Source: a virus
Length of the DNA stretch: 35,528 bases
IMG/VR virus record: IMGVR_UViG_3300023442_000011
Coordinates: 1 to 35,528 of that record
Reading direction: 5' to 3' (one strand)
The first letter of the stretch is position 1, and each line of letters starts with the position of its first letter. Made by a program: the position numbers and the translations under genes. Under the pieces are notes generated by a model that saw only the letters and a list, made by a program, of their open reading frames with translations, was not told the origin of the DNA and searched no databases. Shown piece after piece: positions 14,088 to 22,404 of the stretch.

Positions 14088-14482
14088 GGGTTGATGGATG
14101 GCCGGAGATTCTTCATGCGGAGATTGAGTCTGCGCGTGATAAGCCGTTCGTCTGGGGTAAATGTGATTGCTGCTTGTTTGCAGCAAACGTGGTCATGGCG
14201 ATGACTGGCAATGATTACGCCTCAGAGTTCAGAGGCAAATACAACACGGCCAAGGGCTCGGCTAAGGCGCTAATTAAATATGGGCACAAAACACTCTCTT
14301 CCACGATGAATGAGAAATTGCCGTCAGTCCGGTTCCCGAAACGTGGTGATGTTGTTATGGCTATCGTCTCAGGTGAAGAGGCTCTGGGAATTTGCATTGG
14401 CGCGATGTGTGTATTCAAGGCTCCTGACGGCGTGGTGCAGATGCCAGTTTGTGACATTGCTGCCGCATGGGAGGTGAGCTAA
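14084..14482 (+). CDS. DUF6950-like tail protein, NlpC/P60 relative
   Basis: 132 residues if the ATG at 14084 (ATGA overlap, GGGGGCG upstream) is used; 14072 is an in-frame alternative. FVWGKCDCCLFAANVVMAMTG carries the Cys that aligns with the NlpC/P60 nucleophile. PKRGDVVMAIVSGEEALGICIG is where the catalytic His would be expected, but no His is present there. It may be an inactive or differently built peptidase. In lambda the related K protein acts in tip assembly and wall penetration. It sits directly before the J-like gene. Confidence 0.75.
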   Translation: MRVDGWPEILHAEIESARDKPFVWGKCDCCLFAANVVMAMTGNDYASEFRGKYNTAKGSAKALIKYGHKTLSSTMNEKLPSVRFPKRGDVVMAIVSGEEALGICIGAMCVFKAPDGVVQMPVCDIAAAWEVS

Positions 14483-17301
14483 TGCCTCCGGTAATACTTG
14501 GCCTCGGGGCATCCATAGCGTTATCCGGAGGGGCAACCGCAGCGTTTACGCTCGGTGCTATTTCACTTACCGCACTGTCAACAGCATTCAGTATTTCAGT
14601 TGGTCTGGTTTTAGCTTCTGCTGGAAACTTTCTTATCGGCAAAATATTCAAACCGAAAATGCCATCCGGACCAACGTTTACAACCGAGGCACGCGACAGA
14701 GTGCAAATGTTCCGGTCACCCATTGCTACGCGCCGAATAATTTATGGAGAAGTGAAAGTTTCCGGGCCACTTATATTTGCATCCAGCACCGGAACAACAA
14801 ATGAATTTCTGCACATGATTATTCCATTGGCCGGGCATGAGGTGGACAGTATTGGCGATATATACCTTGGGGATACGCTTTCCACTGATTCACGATTTAC
14901 CGGATTTATCAGAATCACAAAACATACAGGATCAGCGATACAGGCAGCCGATGCAAACACCGTAGCTGATGTTACTGAATGGACAAACAAGCACACGCTG
15001 TCAGGTGTTGCATATCTGGCTGTCAGACTGAAATGGGATCAGAATGTATGGGTATCGGGTATCCCGAACATTTCTGCAATTGTGCGTGGCAAGAAAGTGT
15101 TCGATCCAAGAAATTCCACAACTGTATGGAGTGACAATCCGGCTTTGTGCATCAGGGACTATCTGGCGTCCGCCGATGGCTTTGGTCTGACCGCTGCTGA
15201 GGTGGATGATCCGTCAATCATCACCGCTGCAAATATCTGTGATGAACTGGTAGCCGATGGTGCCGGGGGAACACAAAAGAGATACACTCTCAATGGCACT
15301 GTTGATCTTGGTGATACTCCCGGAACTATAATGGCTAGCATGCTCACAAGCATGGCCGGTGCTTTGACATTCTCGCAGGGGCTTTACCGTACATTCTCAG
15401 GGGCATACGTCACGCCGACTGTCACGCTCACTGAATCAGACTTGCGCGGTGAAATTAAAGTCAGTCCACACCTGTCAAGAAAAGACCTGTTTAATGGTGT
15501 GCGTGGTGTCTATGTTGATCCGTCTAAAAACTGGCAGCCGGGCGACTTTCCACCGGTAACTAATTCGACTTATGAAACGCAGGACGGTGGCCAACAGATC
15601 ATGCGTGATATTCAATTGCCTTACACAACTGACAATATCATGGCCCAGCGAATTGCCAAAATACATTTGGAGAAGTCACGGCAGGGAGTGACATGCACGT
15701 TCCCAGCAAAACTTACCGCATTGGAATTATCTGTCATGGACACGGTATCAGTCACAATCGCACGTTTCGGCTGGGCTGCAAAAGTGTTCCGCATTTTGCA
15801 ATGGTCCCCAGCTCAGGATGGTGGAATTGACTTGGTAATGCAGGAAGAGGCTTCCGGTGTTTACGCATGGGCGAATGGTGATCCGACAATAATAGACTTG
15901 GCCCCCAACACGAACCTTCCTGATCCATTTACACTTGCGCCACCCGGAAACTTAACGGCGGTTGAATCGCTGTATCAAACGTCAGGAAGTGCCGGAGTAA
16001 AAGCAAAGGTTTCGCTTTCATGGAATGGATCGGCTGCCCAAGTACAGCATTATGAGGTTGAATATAAATTGAGTTCTGATACGACATGGCTCACAGCAGG
16101 AATGACATCCGGGACAGACATTGAGATTCTGGATATTGCCGCTGGTATATTCGACTTCCGTGTGCGAGGCGTGAGCTATATCGGCGTTACGTCACTTTGG
16201 ACAACTTTGACGCAATCAATTTCAGGGCTGGCCGCTGCACCGTCAGATATTACAGGGCTGTCCACACGGGTGTCAGGATCATCAATGGCGTTGTCATGGG
16301 ACAGACCGACCGACCTTGATGTATTGATCGGTGGCTTTGTCCGTGTACGTCATACGCCGAAAACTTCCGGGGCTTTATGGCAAGATGGAATTGAAATTGC
16401 CAAGATTCCAGTGACAATGACAACTGTTCTTCTGCCGCTTCTGCCCGGAACATACATGGCGAAGCTTGTTGATAGTTCCGGTATTGAATCGGTCAACCCT
16501 GTTTCAATTACCGACGGGGCGCAGGCACTGAATGTTTTAAATGTCGTGGCAACTGTTACTGAATCTCCCGGATTTGCAGGGGTAATGACAAATGCGGTAA
16601 ATGATGCCGGGACACTGAAACTTGTCGGGAGAACAATGTGGGATTCCGTACCGGGTAACATTGATGATTGGATCGATATTGATTCTCTTGGCGGCGTAGC
16701 CACAAGCGGTGAATATGCTTTTGCTTCCACCTTTGACCTTGGCGCTGTTTATACTAGCAGACTTACAATTGCAGTTGACGCAACATCAGGGATAACCTCT
16801 AACTCGGTGGACACTTGGGGCTTGATTGATTCCCGCGTGGACATTGATGGGATTGTTGGATCGATTCTTGCTGATGCCGAATTGCAGATTGCAACAACCA
16901 GCGATGACCCTGCTGGTGCCCCGGCATGGAGCGCATGGCAAAAGCTCACATTTGGAGATTTCACAGCACGCGCATTCAAATTCCGCATTTTACTGACATC
17001 CTCCGATATAAACGTGAATATATTTGTGACCGGCATCACGGTGAATATTGACATGCCCGACCGTGTTGAAGCTGCGGATGCCGTGGCTATCGCATCGGGC
17101 GGTATTGCTATATCGTTTGCAAATGCGTTCCGGGTAACGCCAGCGATAGGGATCACCGTGCAGGGAGCGACTGCCGGGGACACTCCGAAAGTTACCGGTC
17201 AGTCTAACACTGGCTTTACTGTGCAGGTATTGGATGCGGCTGGAGTTGGCGTTGCGAGAAATATAGACTGGATTGCAAAAGGATATGGCCGTGCGGCATA
17301 A
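14482..17301 (+). CDS. Tail-tip host-specificity protein, gpJ-like
   Basis: 939 residues from the ATG at 14482, chosen for the GGAGGTGA site and TAATG overlap. Residues 1-60 are hydrophobic and glycine-rich, like the tail of lambda gpI, so an I-like part may be fused here. Residues 70-470 form the hub region (FRSPIATRRIIYGEVKVSGP). Two fibronectin type III-like domains follow, near 490-590 and 600-690. Near 700-860 comes a beta-rich part, and the last 65 residues (FANAFRVTPAIGITVQGA; GFTVQVLDAAG) look like an H-type lectin fold. It contacts the host receptor or forms the tip spike. Confidence 0.88.
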   Translation: MPPVILGLGASIALSGGATAAFTLGAISLTALSTAFSISVGLVLASAGNFLIGKIFKPKMPSGPTFTTEARDRVQMFRSPIATRRIIYGEVKVSGPLIFASSTGTTNEFLHMIIPLAGHEVDSIGDIYLGDTLSTDSRFTGFIRITKHTGSAIQAADANTVADVTEWTNKHTLSGVAYLAVRLKWDQNVWVSGIPNISAIVRGKKVFDPRNSTTVWSDNPALCIRDYLASADGFGLTAAEVDDPSIITAANICDELVADGAGGTQKRYTLNGTVDLGDTPGTIMASMLTSMAGALTFSQGLYRTFSGAYVTPTVTLTESDLRGEIKVSPHLSRKDLFNGVRGVYVDPSKNWQPGDFPPVTNSTYETQDGGQQIMRDIQLPYTTDNIMAQRIAKIHLEKSRQGVTCTFPAKLTALELSVMDTVSVTIARFGWAAKVFRILQWSPAQDGGIDLVMQEEASGVYAWANGDPTIIDLAPNTNLPDPFTLAPPGNLTAVESLYQTSGSAGVKAKVSLSWNGSAAQVQHYEVEYKLSSDTTWLTAGMTSGTDIEILDIAAGIFDFRVRGVSYIGVTSLWTTLTQSISGLAAAPSDITGLSTRVSGSSMALSWDRPTDLDVLIGGFVRVRHTPKTSGALWQDGIEIAKIPVTMTTVLLPLLPGTYMAKLVDSSGIESVNPVSITDGAQALNVLNVVATVTESPGFAGVMTNAVNDAGTLKLVGRTMWDSVPGNIDDWIDIDSLGGVATSGEYAFASTFDLGAVYTSRLTIAVDATSGITSNSVDTWGLIDSRVDIDGIVGSILADAELQIATTSDDPAGAPAWSAWQKLTFGDFTARAFKFRILLTSSDINVNIFVTGITVNIDMPDRVEAADAVAIASGGIAISFANAFRVTPAIGITVQGATAGDTPKVTGQSNTGFTVQVLDAAGVGVARNIDWIAKGYGRAA

Positions 17302-17310
17302 GGAGAACAC

Positions 17311-18414
17311 ATGAGTCAAAGTGACTATAATTTACTGAATCAGTTGGGAGCAAACTTCCGCGCCGAACTGAATACGATATTGCAATCATCGCAAGAAAAG
17401 AACAGTGCGCTGACCGAACCGGCCACAAGGTTTGCGTATCAGTGGTGGGCAGATACAACAACCGGACTTCTGAAAATGCGCAATTCAGCGAATACAGGTT
17501 GGATTACAGTGATGAGTCTTACCGATGCTGTAAACGCTTCGCAGGTCGTGAATGCGCCTGCCGGGAATATAGTCGCTACCACATTACAGGATGCCATTGC
17601 CGAACTTGATGCCGAAAAAGCGGGCCTTGCTCTCGCCAACAACTTCACCGCCCGCCAGACTTGGAAATTCGGCGCAGTTATATCCCCAGCCGCAGGAATC
17701 TTAACACTGGGCACTGACGGTAACGCTTTCCACATTGGTGGCACAGCCCAGAATATCACTGACATAACCCACATAACTGGCAGCGGCCCATTCTTTGGTG
17801 TTGCGGATGTTGCACACACTTGGAAGCATGCGGCAGGAGTTCTTGAAACTAATACCGGCGCTGATATTTTAATGGCAGCCGGTGACCGTTTCCGCATGGA
17901 CCAAGACAGCGATAACACTACTTGGCTGATTACGCAGGAAGGGGCGGCTTCTGGCGGTGGCACACCAGAAGTCATCCATGTGCAAGACCAAAAGACAAAT
18001 GGAACAAATGGCGGCTCATCTGTTGTTGGCCAGCAAACACGCACACTCAATACTGTGGTGACTAATACTATTACAGGGGCATCTTTAGCATCTAATCAGA
18101 TTACACTTCCTGCGGGTACATACGAAATAAGCGGTGGCGCACCAGCATTCAACGCGGATGCACATAAGATCAGACTATATAATGTGACGGATACAGCAGT
18201 AGCTCTTGTTGGTTCAAATGCGTATTCTCGTAGTGTTTCTTCTGTACAAAACAGGTCTGTTTTCAATAATCACAGGTTTGTTCTGGCGGCAACAAAAGCT
18301 TTAAGGATTGAACATTATTGTGCAACCGCAAACGCAACTTCGGGGCTTGGTGTAGCTGTAACAAGTGGTGATATTGAAGTATACACTGACATACGAATAG
18401 AGAAGGTAGCATAA
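17311..18414 (+). CDS. Tail fibre / receptor-binding protein
   Basis: 367 residues after AAGGAGAACAC. The first 70 residues (RAELNTILQSSQEKNSAL; RFAYQWWADTTTGLLKMRN) are a common attachment module of phage fibres. A repetitive middle follows, with a short helical part (LQDAIAELDAEKAGLALANN) suited to trimerisation. Residues 240-367 form a beta-rich head with LPAGTYEISGGAPAF and YTDIRIEKVA, resembling C1q/TNF-type jelly rolls. The head should bind the host surface. No peptidase or lyase motif is visible. Confidence 0.78.
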   Translation: MSQSDYNLLNQLGANFRAELNTILQSSQEKNSALTEPATRFAYQWWADTTTGLLKMRNSANTGWITVMSLTDAVNASQVVNAPAGNIVATTLQDAIAELDAEKAGLALANNFTARQTWKFGAVISPAAGILTLGTDGNAFHIGGTAQNITDITHITGSGPFFGVADVAHTWKHAAGVLETNTGADILMAAGDRFRMDQDSDNTTWLITQEGAASGGGTPEVIHVQDQKTNGTNGGSSVVGQQTRTLNTVVTNTITGASLASNQITLPAGTYEISGGAPAFNADAHKIRLYNVTDTAVALVGSNAYSRSVSSVQNRSVFNNHRFVLAATKALRIEHYCATANATSGLGVAVTSGDIEVYTDIRIEKVA

Positions 18415-18415
18415 G

Positions 18416-18919
18416 ATGAAAGTAATCAAAGCTATCCTCTGGTATATGGCAGGATTCTTCATCGTCCCTTTCCTTGACCTTGTAACACCGAAGGATGAGA
18501 CGAAACATTGGCGGTATCTTGATAGGTATTTTGGCAACCCTTCCAGTGATGGCATAGCAGGTGATGCTGATTACAGGAAACGTGTCAAACGCTTCCGCAG
18601 GATACGCTGGTATCTTCGCAATCCCATAAACGCATACCTCCGCTCACTAGGACCAAATGGATTAGTGCAGCGCATCAAAGTCTCACATGGCTACTTCATC
18701 ACGAAGGTAGTGGCATGGATTGATAACGAGCGCTATTGGATGTGGGATATTAAACTCTGGGAGAAAGGGCACCTATGGCTGGGGTATAAATTGCTCGATG
18801 ACTGGCGACCGGAGTTCAATTCCCGGCTTCGCGTGCTGCACCACTTTGAGAATCAGATGATAATCTTCCCACTAAAAAACAAACCAGCATTCCAAGTATT
18901 GCCACGGAGTACAGTATGA
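18416..18919 (+). CDS. Hypothetical phage protein with N-terminal hydrophobic segment
   Basis: 167 residues. MKVIKAILWYMAGFFIVPFLDL is a likely membrane or interfacial segment. The rest is basic and rich in aromatic residues (RRIRWYLRNPINAYLRSLG; NERYWMWDIKLWEKGHLWLGYKLL). Proteins with this pattern occur near the fibre and lysis genes of other phages, but I know of no proven role. Placement suggests a lysis-associated or tail-associated membrane protein. It overlaps the next gene as ATGA. Confidence 0.65.
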   Translation: MKVIKAILWYMAGFFIVPFLDLVTPKDETKHWRYLDRYFGNPSSDGIAGDADYRKRVKRFRRIRWYLRNPINAYLRSLGPNGLVQRIKVSHGYFITKVVAWIDNERYWMWDIKLWEKGHLWLGYKLLDDWRPEFNSRLRVLHHFENQMIIFPLKNKPAFQVLPRSTV

Positions 18920-19248
18920 CCGCGCGCAAACCCGCCTCACAGGCCGATATAGGAGAGGCAATCGGGAAACATGTTGATGCAATGCACACCGACTTCAACC
19001 AGAAATTGAAGTCTCTCGAATCCAGCGTTGAATCCCTCTCTCAGGATATAAATGCCACCAGCAAATGCGTTGTCGAAAATGGGAAGCAAGTTGCTGACAT
19101 GGCTTCGACCATGCAACAATTTATTGACGCGAAAAATGGCATCGGACTAATAGGTGACGGGATAATTTATGTTGGGAGGATCGTGCTGGCCATATCTGTG
19201 ATTGGTGCTGCAATCTGGGGCGCACTACATTTCGGGGGACAGAAGTAA
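18916..19248 (+). CDS. Coiled-coil protein with C-terminal membrane segment, lysis cassette
   Basis: 110 residues. A helical coiled-coil region (FNQKLKSLESSVESLSQDINATSK) covers residues 25-70. One membrane segment, IIYVGRIVLAISVIGAAIWGALHF, lies near residues 84-107. There is no signal peptide, so the bulk is probably cytoplasmic. It precedes the lysozyme with a TAATG overlap. It could be a holin-like or antiholin-like protein. The stronger holin candidate is the gene at 20099. Confidence 0.65.
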   Translation: MTARKPASQADIGEAIGKHVDAMHTDFNQKLKSLESSVESLSQDINATSKCVVENGKQVADMASTMQQFIDAKNGIGLIGDGIIYVGRIVLAISVIGAAIWGALHFGGQK

Positions 19249-19658
19249 TGAGGGACATTGCAGTAAGTATGATTAAGCGCCATGAAGGCCTTAGGTTGAA
19301 AGTATATACTGACACGGTTGGAAAGCCAACCATTGGATGGGGGCGCAATCTGGAGGACAAGGGGATAACTAGAGAGGAAGCCTCTGTGTTGTTAAATAAT
19401 GATATTGCTGAGACCGCTGCATGGCTTAATACTCTACCGTGGTTCGATGCCTTGAATATTGCACGGCAGGCAGTCATCATGGACATGGCATTCAACCTTG
19501 GTAGACACGGACTGCTCGGGTTCCCGAAGATGATTGCAGCGCTGGCCGAGCAGAACTACCTCCATGCAGCGAGTGAGATTTTGGACAGTGATGCCGGGAG
19601 GATGTTGCCCACACGCTATGGCGAACTTGCAGAAATTATGAGGGCGGGTACTATATAA
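19248..19658 (+). CDS. Endolysin, GH24 lysozyme
   Basis: 136 residues, T4 lysozyme type. The catalytic triad fits the T4 spacing: Glu13 (KRHEG), Asp22 (YTDTVG) and Thr28 (KPTIGWG). The C-terminal lobe has ARQAVIMDMAFNLG and FPKMIAALAEQ, as usual. It cleaves the glycan strands of peptidoglycan. No signal sequence or SAR segment is seen at the N-terminus, so release depends on a holin. Shorter than T4 lysozyme by about 28 residues, similar to other compact phage forms. Confidence 0.93.
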   Translation: MRDIAVSMIKRHEGLRLKVYTDTVGKPTIGWGRNLEDKGITREEASVLLNNDIAETAAWLNTLPWFDALNIARQAVIMDMAFNLGRHGLLGFPKMIAALAEQNYLHAASEILDSDAGRMLPTRYGELAEIMRAGTI

Positions 19659-19753
19659 TCCGGTGGCCGTAGTCCCTCAAATCGGCGGAGCTAGACCTAG
19701 GTAATGCTGGCAGCGTGGACTTACTGCCCCACTGGTTAATAAAGGAGAATGAT

Positions 19754-19894
19754 ATGGAATTTATCTATGGTTTGATACTCGGTTTAATCTCCGGTGGCGG
19801 GGTGATGTATTTCGTTGGCCGGAAGCATGGCGGCTTGTATGACCGCGTCAAGAATGTCGCCAAAAAGATTGACGAGGATATTCACGGCGTATGA
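19754..19894 (+). CDS. Small membrane protein of the lysis region (46 aa)
   Basis: AAAGGAGAATGAT precedes the ATG. The product begins with a membrane segment, MEFIYGLILGLISGGGVMYFVG, and then has a basic and acidic tail (DRVKNVAKKIDEDIHGV). The stop overlaps the next start (ATGA). The 95 bp between the lysozyme stop and this gene hold only short imperfect dyads. A role in lysis timing is possible by position only. Confidence 0.7.
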   Translation: MEFIYGLILGLISGGGVMYFVGRKHGGLYDRVKNVAKKIDEDIHGV

Positions 19895-20097
19895 TGCCAT
19901 TCGCTGCCATTCTAGCAGCCCTGAAAGGCCAGCGGGAGCGGGTGACGTGGGTGATACTCGGAATGGTGGCAGCTTATTACCTGCTGACGTATGGGATGGA
20001 GATTGGCGAGCTGAAGTCTGACAACAAGTGGGCGACCGCTACGATTCAGCAGCTTACGGAGACGGTATCAAAACTGGAAGACAAGTGCGGAGGGTGA
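19891..20097 (+). CDS. Membrane protein with external coiled coil, possible spanin-like
   Basis: 68 residues. One membrane segment (VTWVILGMVAAYYLLTYGM) lies near residues 18-37 and is followed by a helical stretch (NKWATATIQQLTETVSKLEDK). A type II inner-membrane protein with a periplasmic coil between lysozyme and holin genes fits an inner spanin, though it is short for one. I found no nested lipobox protein that would be its outer-membrane partner, so this stays tentative. Confidence 0.6.
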   Translation: MMPFAAILAALKGQRERVTWVILGMVAAYYLLTYGMEIGELKSDNKWATATIQQLTETVSKLEDKCGG

Positions 20098-20098
20098 T

Positions 20099-20623
20099 AT
20101 GGCGTTCAACTGGAAAGGAATAGTCTCAACAATAGCCCCGATGATTGGTACCGCTATCGGCGGCCCCGTCGGAGGCATGGCAGCAAATGCAGCATTGACA
20201 GCTTTAGGGATTACTCCAGAGGCAGGAAATGAGGAAGCGCAGTTGCAGCAGGCTATGGTAACCGCAACGCCGTCTGATCTGCTTAAACTCAAAGAAGCCG
20301 ATCATGCTTTCGAGAAGGATATGAAGGCACTCGATGTTGACCGGGAGAAGATTGCCGCCGGAGATCGGTCTGGGGCGCGGCAGAGGGAAATTGCAACTGG
20401 TGACAACGCCCCTAAGATACTTGCTACAGTCGTTGTGACGGGCTTTTTCGCCACATTATACACCATCGCATTTGTGAGCATTCCAGCGAGCGCACAGCAA
20501 CCGATTAACATATTGCTTGGAGCCTTGACGGCATTACTGATTCAAGTCGGAAACTACTATTTTGGGTCAAGCGCAGGAAGCGCAAGGAAAACTGATTACC
20601 TTGCCAACAGTATTCCGAAATGA
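20099..20623 (+). CDS. Holin, GTA_holin_3TM-like
   Basis: 174 residues. The N-terminus has a glycine-rich hydrophobic segment (IVSTIAPMIGTAIGGPVGGMAANAAL). The middle is charged (LKLKEADHAFEKDMKALDVDR). Two more membrane segments follow: ILATVVVTGFFATLYTIAFV and INILLGALTALLIQVGNYYFG. The ending GSSAGSARKTD is characteristic of this holin family. It forms the hole that lets the lysozyme out at the end of infection. ATGA overlap couples it to the last gene of the late block. Confidence 0.82.
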   Translation: MAFNWKGIVSTIAPMIGTAIGGPVGGMAANAALTALGITPEAGNEEAQLQQAMVTATPSDLLKLKEADHAFEKDMKALDVDREKIAAGDRSGARQREIATGDNAPKILATVVVTGFFATLYTIAFVSIPASAQQPINILLGALTALLIQVGNYYFGSSAGSARKTDYLANSIPK

Positions 20624-20715
20624 ACGCACTCCCACGCTGGCTTGCTCCCGTACTCGTTCCGGTGATATTTGTTATCCTGGTATTCAGGATGCCTAGGAAG
20701 TTTGGGAAGTCCTGA
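20620..20715 (+). CDS. 31-residue membrane peptide after the holin
   Basis: ATGA overlap with the holin stop. The peptide has one hydrophobic segment (WLAPVLVPVIFVILVF) flanked by Arg and a basic end RMPRKFGKS. Size and position suit a lysis regulator such as an antiholin or a holin partner. It closes the rightward late block. The 89 bp between it and the convergent block contain no clear terminator. Confidence 0.5.
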   Translation: MNALPRWLAPVLVPVIFVILVFRMPRKFGKS

Positions 20716-20804
20716 TTCTCCTTAAATCAATCGAACCCTCTTTCTGGGGCCTAACTACCTAATCAGCTCAAACACGCAGAATATCGCTTCACTTCGTACG
20801 GGAA

Positions 20805-21032
20805 TCATGACTTAGACCATACATCCTTCATGCGTTCTTGCTGCTCTTCCGTTAATGCCTTCCGCCATATCCCTTTCTCGTTCGTGGATAGTCCAACCAG
20901 TTCCGGATAAACGCATTCGCCATCTTTTCGGTGCTTGTCGAAATTGGCGGGTGTAGAGAACACCCGCGAGGAGGTAGGACACTGCGCCACGGGACTCCCC
21001 CAGTTGATGCCATCAAGCGTCGTCTTTTCCAT
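20805..21032 (-). CDS. FDXHR-type putative zinc-binding protein
   Basis: The ATG at 21032 comes just after the SSB stop; a TTG six bases upstream is in frame. In the 75 residues, QCPTSSRVFSTPANFDKHRKDGEC has the Cys, FDxHR and Cys arrangement of small phage zinc-finger-like proteins named after that motif. Function is not established for the family. It is the last gene of the leftward recombination block and is coupled to SSB. Confidence 0.8.
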   Translation of the reverse strand: MEKTTLDGINWGSPVAQCPTSSRVFSTPANFDKHRKDGECVYPELVGLSTNEKGIWRKALTEEQQERMKDVWSKS

Positions 21033-21034
21033 AT

Positions 21035-21451
21035 TCAAAACCCCACATCATCGTCTGCGCCCGCAAAAGGATCGGTTGTGTCGGGCTTGCTATATTCCTT
21101 CGGCTCCGGCGCACGGCGTTCCGTAGACCCCTTCTTCCCTCCGATCAGTGCAATATCACTCACGTTCAGATCCAGCGATGATTTTTCAGCGCCTTCCTTA
21201 TCCGTATACTGATTCAGTTTGATTTCGCCTGTGACGGATACCTGCTGGCCTTTGACGAGATACTGCACCAACCCGCCTTCTGCCCGTTTGCCGAAAATTG
21301 TACACCGCACCCAGGATGTTACCTTGTTATCGCCATAGCCTGATTCGATGGCTACCGGGAACGACGCTACGGCTGTGCCTGATTGTGTGTGACGGACTTC
21401 GCAATCGCGGCCAATGTTCGCGATGAAATTACATTGATTCTTTGCGCTCAT
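21035..21451 (-). CDS. ssb: Single-stranded DNA-binding protein
   Basis: 138 residues from the ATG at 21451, chosen for the AAAGGAG site; the frame runs further back without one. The OB-fold core is complete: FIANIGRDCEVRHTQSGTAVASFPVAI, SWVRCTIFGKRAEGGLVQYLVKGQQVSVTGEI and YTDKEGAEKSSLDLNV. The end DPFAGADDDVGF is the acidic tip with final Phe that recruits replication and repair proteins. It protects single strands during replication and recombination. It lies in the same operon as the annealing protein and exonuclease. Confidence 0.95.
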   Translation of the reverse strand: MSAKNQCNFIANIGRDCEVRHTQSGTAVASFPVAIESGYGDNKVTSWVRCTIFGKRAEGGLVQYLVKGQQVSVTGEIKLNQYTDKEGAEKSSLDLNVSDIALIGGKKGSTERRAPEPKEYSKPDTTDPFAGADDDVGF

Positions 21452-21452
21452 T

Positions 21453-21668
21453 TCATTTCTCCTTTCCCAACTCAGGTGCATACTCCCGGATGAATATCTC
21501 CATATCATTGTGCGAAATTGACAGCGTTGCAATTCGAGTGTGTCCACCCCACAATTTTGGCCCCGCGATCCTGTATCCGCAAGAATCGCCTTCTCTTGAT
21601 AATATTGCTGTCACATGCCCCTCTCCATTTTTTACTATTTCAAGTGTGAAACCATTATTTTTTCCCAT
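21453..21668 (-). CDS. Hypothetical protein (71 aa) upstream of SSB
   Basis: AGAAGGATAATTAAA precedes the ATG at 21668. The product looks like a small beta-rich domain (FTLEIVKNGEGHVTAILSREG; YRIAGPKLWGGHTRIATLSI) with a helical, acidic end (EIFIREYAPELGKEK). No motif is recognised. Its stop overlaps the SSB leader, so it is translated together with SSB. Confidence 0.7.
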   Translation of the reverse strand: MGKNNGFTLEIVKNGEGHVTAILSREGDSCGYRIAGPKLWGGHTRIATLSISHNDMEIFIREYAPELGKEK

Positions 21669-21669
21669 T

Positions 21670-22296
21670 TTAATTATCCTTCTCTATATCTCTTTCAATC
21701 CGCATTGGCATTAAAATCATTTTAATACCATCACAATCCGGTGAATCAAATGTTATTTCGATAGGGTCACGGTTAGATTTCATCCTGAGTTTCGATGTTG
21801 AGCAGGACGGGTCTAACCTTTTTGCGGTTGTCGCAACATAAGACGAGTTAAATTCGATATATTTTACCCCAACGTCATCTTCTGAGAATTTTGGCATAAC
21901 TTTATCAATATCATAGAAGGTGGCATCAATTATGGATGCTTGCAGCAACGTGTTCGGCAGTTTATTCCTAATCACATCCAGATCAGAACACTGAATTATC
22001 ACGTCAGTTTCTTTATCCGGAGTTGTATAAAGTTTGATCTCAACATTGCATTTCCGAGATTGGCGCACAGATAATGGTTTAGTTTTTAGAATAAATGCCT
22101 TTCCCTTGAATGGCTCGACAACATTATCACAAGTGACAAGGTAATGGCCATTGGTTCCTGTCACCCTGCCTGACGGCTCAATGAGAACTCCGGAGATATA
22201 AGGCCGCTTCTTATCATCACTTTGAGCCAACTGGCACGCGCTGAATGCCAGAGGGTTAGTCACAACTATTGTTTCCATCGTTATTGATGTCTTCAT
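21670..22296 (-). CDS. Sliding-clamp (DnaN)-like protein, short form
   Basis: 208 residues after AAAGGAGAAGGAAT. RPYISGVLIEPSGRVTGTNGHYLV (residues 31-54) closely follows the bacterial beta-clamp phrase 'R.YL.GV.LE....L.A.ATDGHRL'. The ending IKMILMPMRI matches the clamp end 'Y.VMPMRL'. Bacterial clamps have about 366 residues and three repeats; this has room for about two. It could form a ring of more subunits or bind clamp partners without circling DNA. There is no phage polymerase, so it may act on host Pol III or the recombination enzymes. Confidence 0.6.
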   Translation of the reverse strand: MKTSITMETIVVTNPLAFSACQLAQSDDKKRPYISGVLIEPSGRVTGTNGHYLVTCDNVVEPFKGKAFILKTKPLSVRQSRKCNVEIKLYTTPDKETDVIIQCSDLDVIRNKLPNTLLQASIIDATFYDIDKVMPKFSEDDVGVKYIEFNSSYVATTAKRLDPSCSTSKLRMKSNRDPIEITFDSPDCDGIKMILMPMRIERDIEKDN

Positions 22297-22362
22297 ATTC
22301 CTTCTCCTTTATTTAGTGCCAGTCGCAAATCCTTACGACCTGCTATCGACGCTGGCTCGCCG

Positions 22363-22398
22363 TGCGTGGAGTTGTAGGAGGAGAGAGGACTCCACGCA
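22363..22398. promoter_or_regulatory. 10-bp hairpin upstream of the clamp-like gene
   Basis: TGCGTGGAGT (22363-22372) and ACTCCACGCA (22389-22398) are perfect complements around a 16-base loop. In the leftward mRNA the loop reads as a run of C and U that can pair with AGGAGA of the ribosome binding site of the clamp-like gene. There is no U-run, so it is more likely a regulatory or processing hairpin than a terminator. Confidence 0.5.
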
Positions 22399-22404
22399 AA
22401 ACTG

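Noticed and set aside
16350-17183. Antisense frames of 126 and 144 codons
   Set aside because: They mirror the repetitive, codon-biased end of the gpJ-like gene and have no leaders.
17439-18050. 203-codon antisense frame
   Set aside because: Shadow of the tail-fibre gene; no start signal and no domain-like sequence.
19815-20021. Nested frame as outer spanin (Rz1-like) partner
   Set aside because: It has no signal peptide with lipobox cysteine and no proline-rich stretch, so there is no reason to call it a spanin.
20716-20804. Bidirectional terminator between the convergent late and recombination blocks
   Set aside because: Only a weak CCC/GGG pairing near 20740 is present, without a T-run, so I do not call a terminator.
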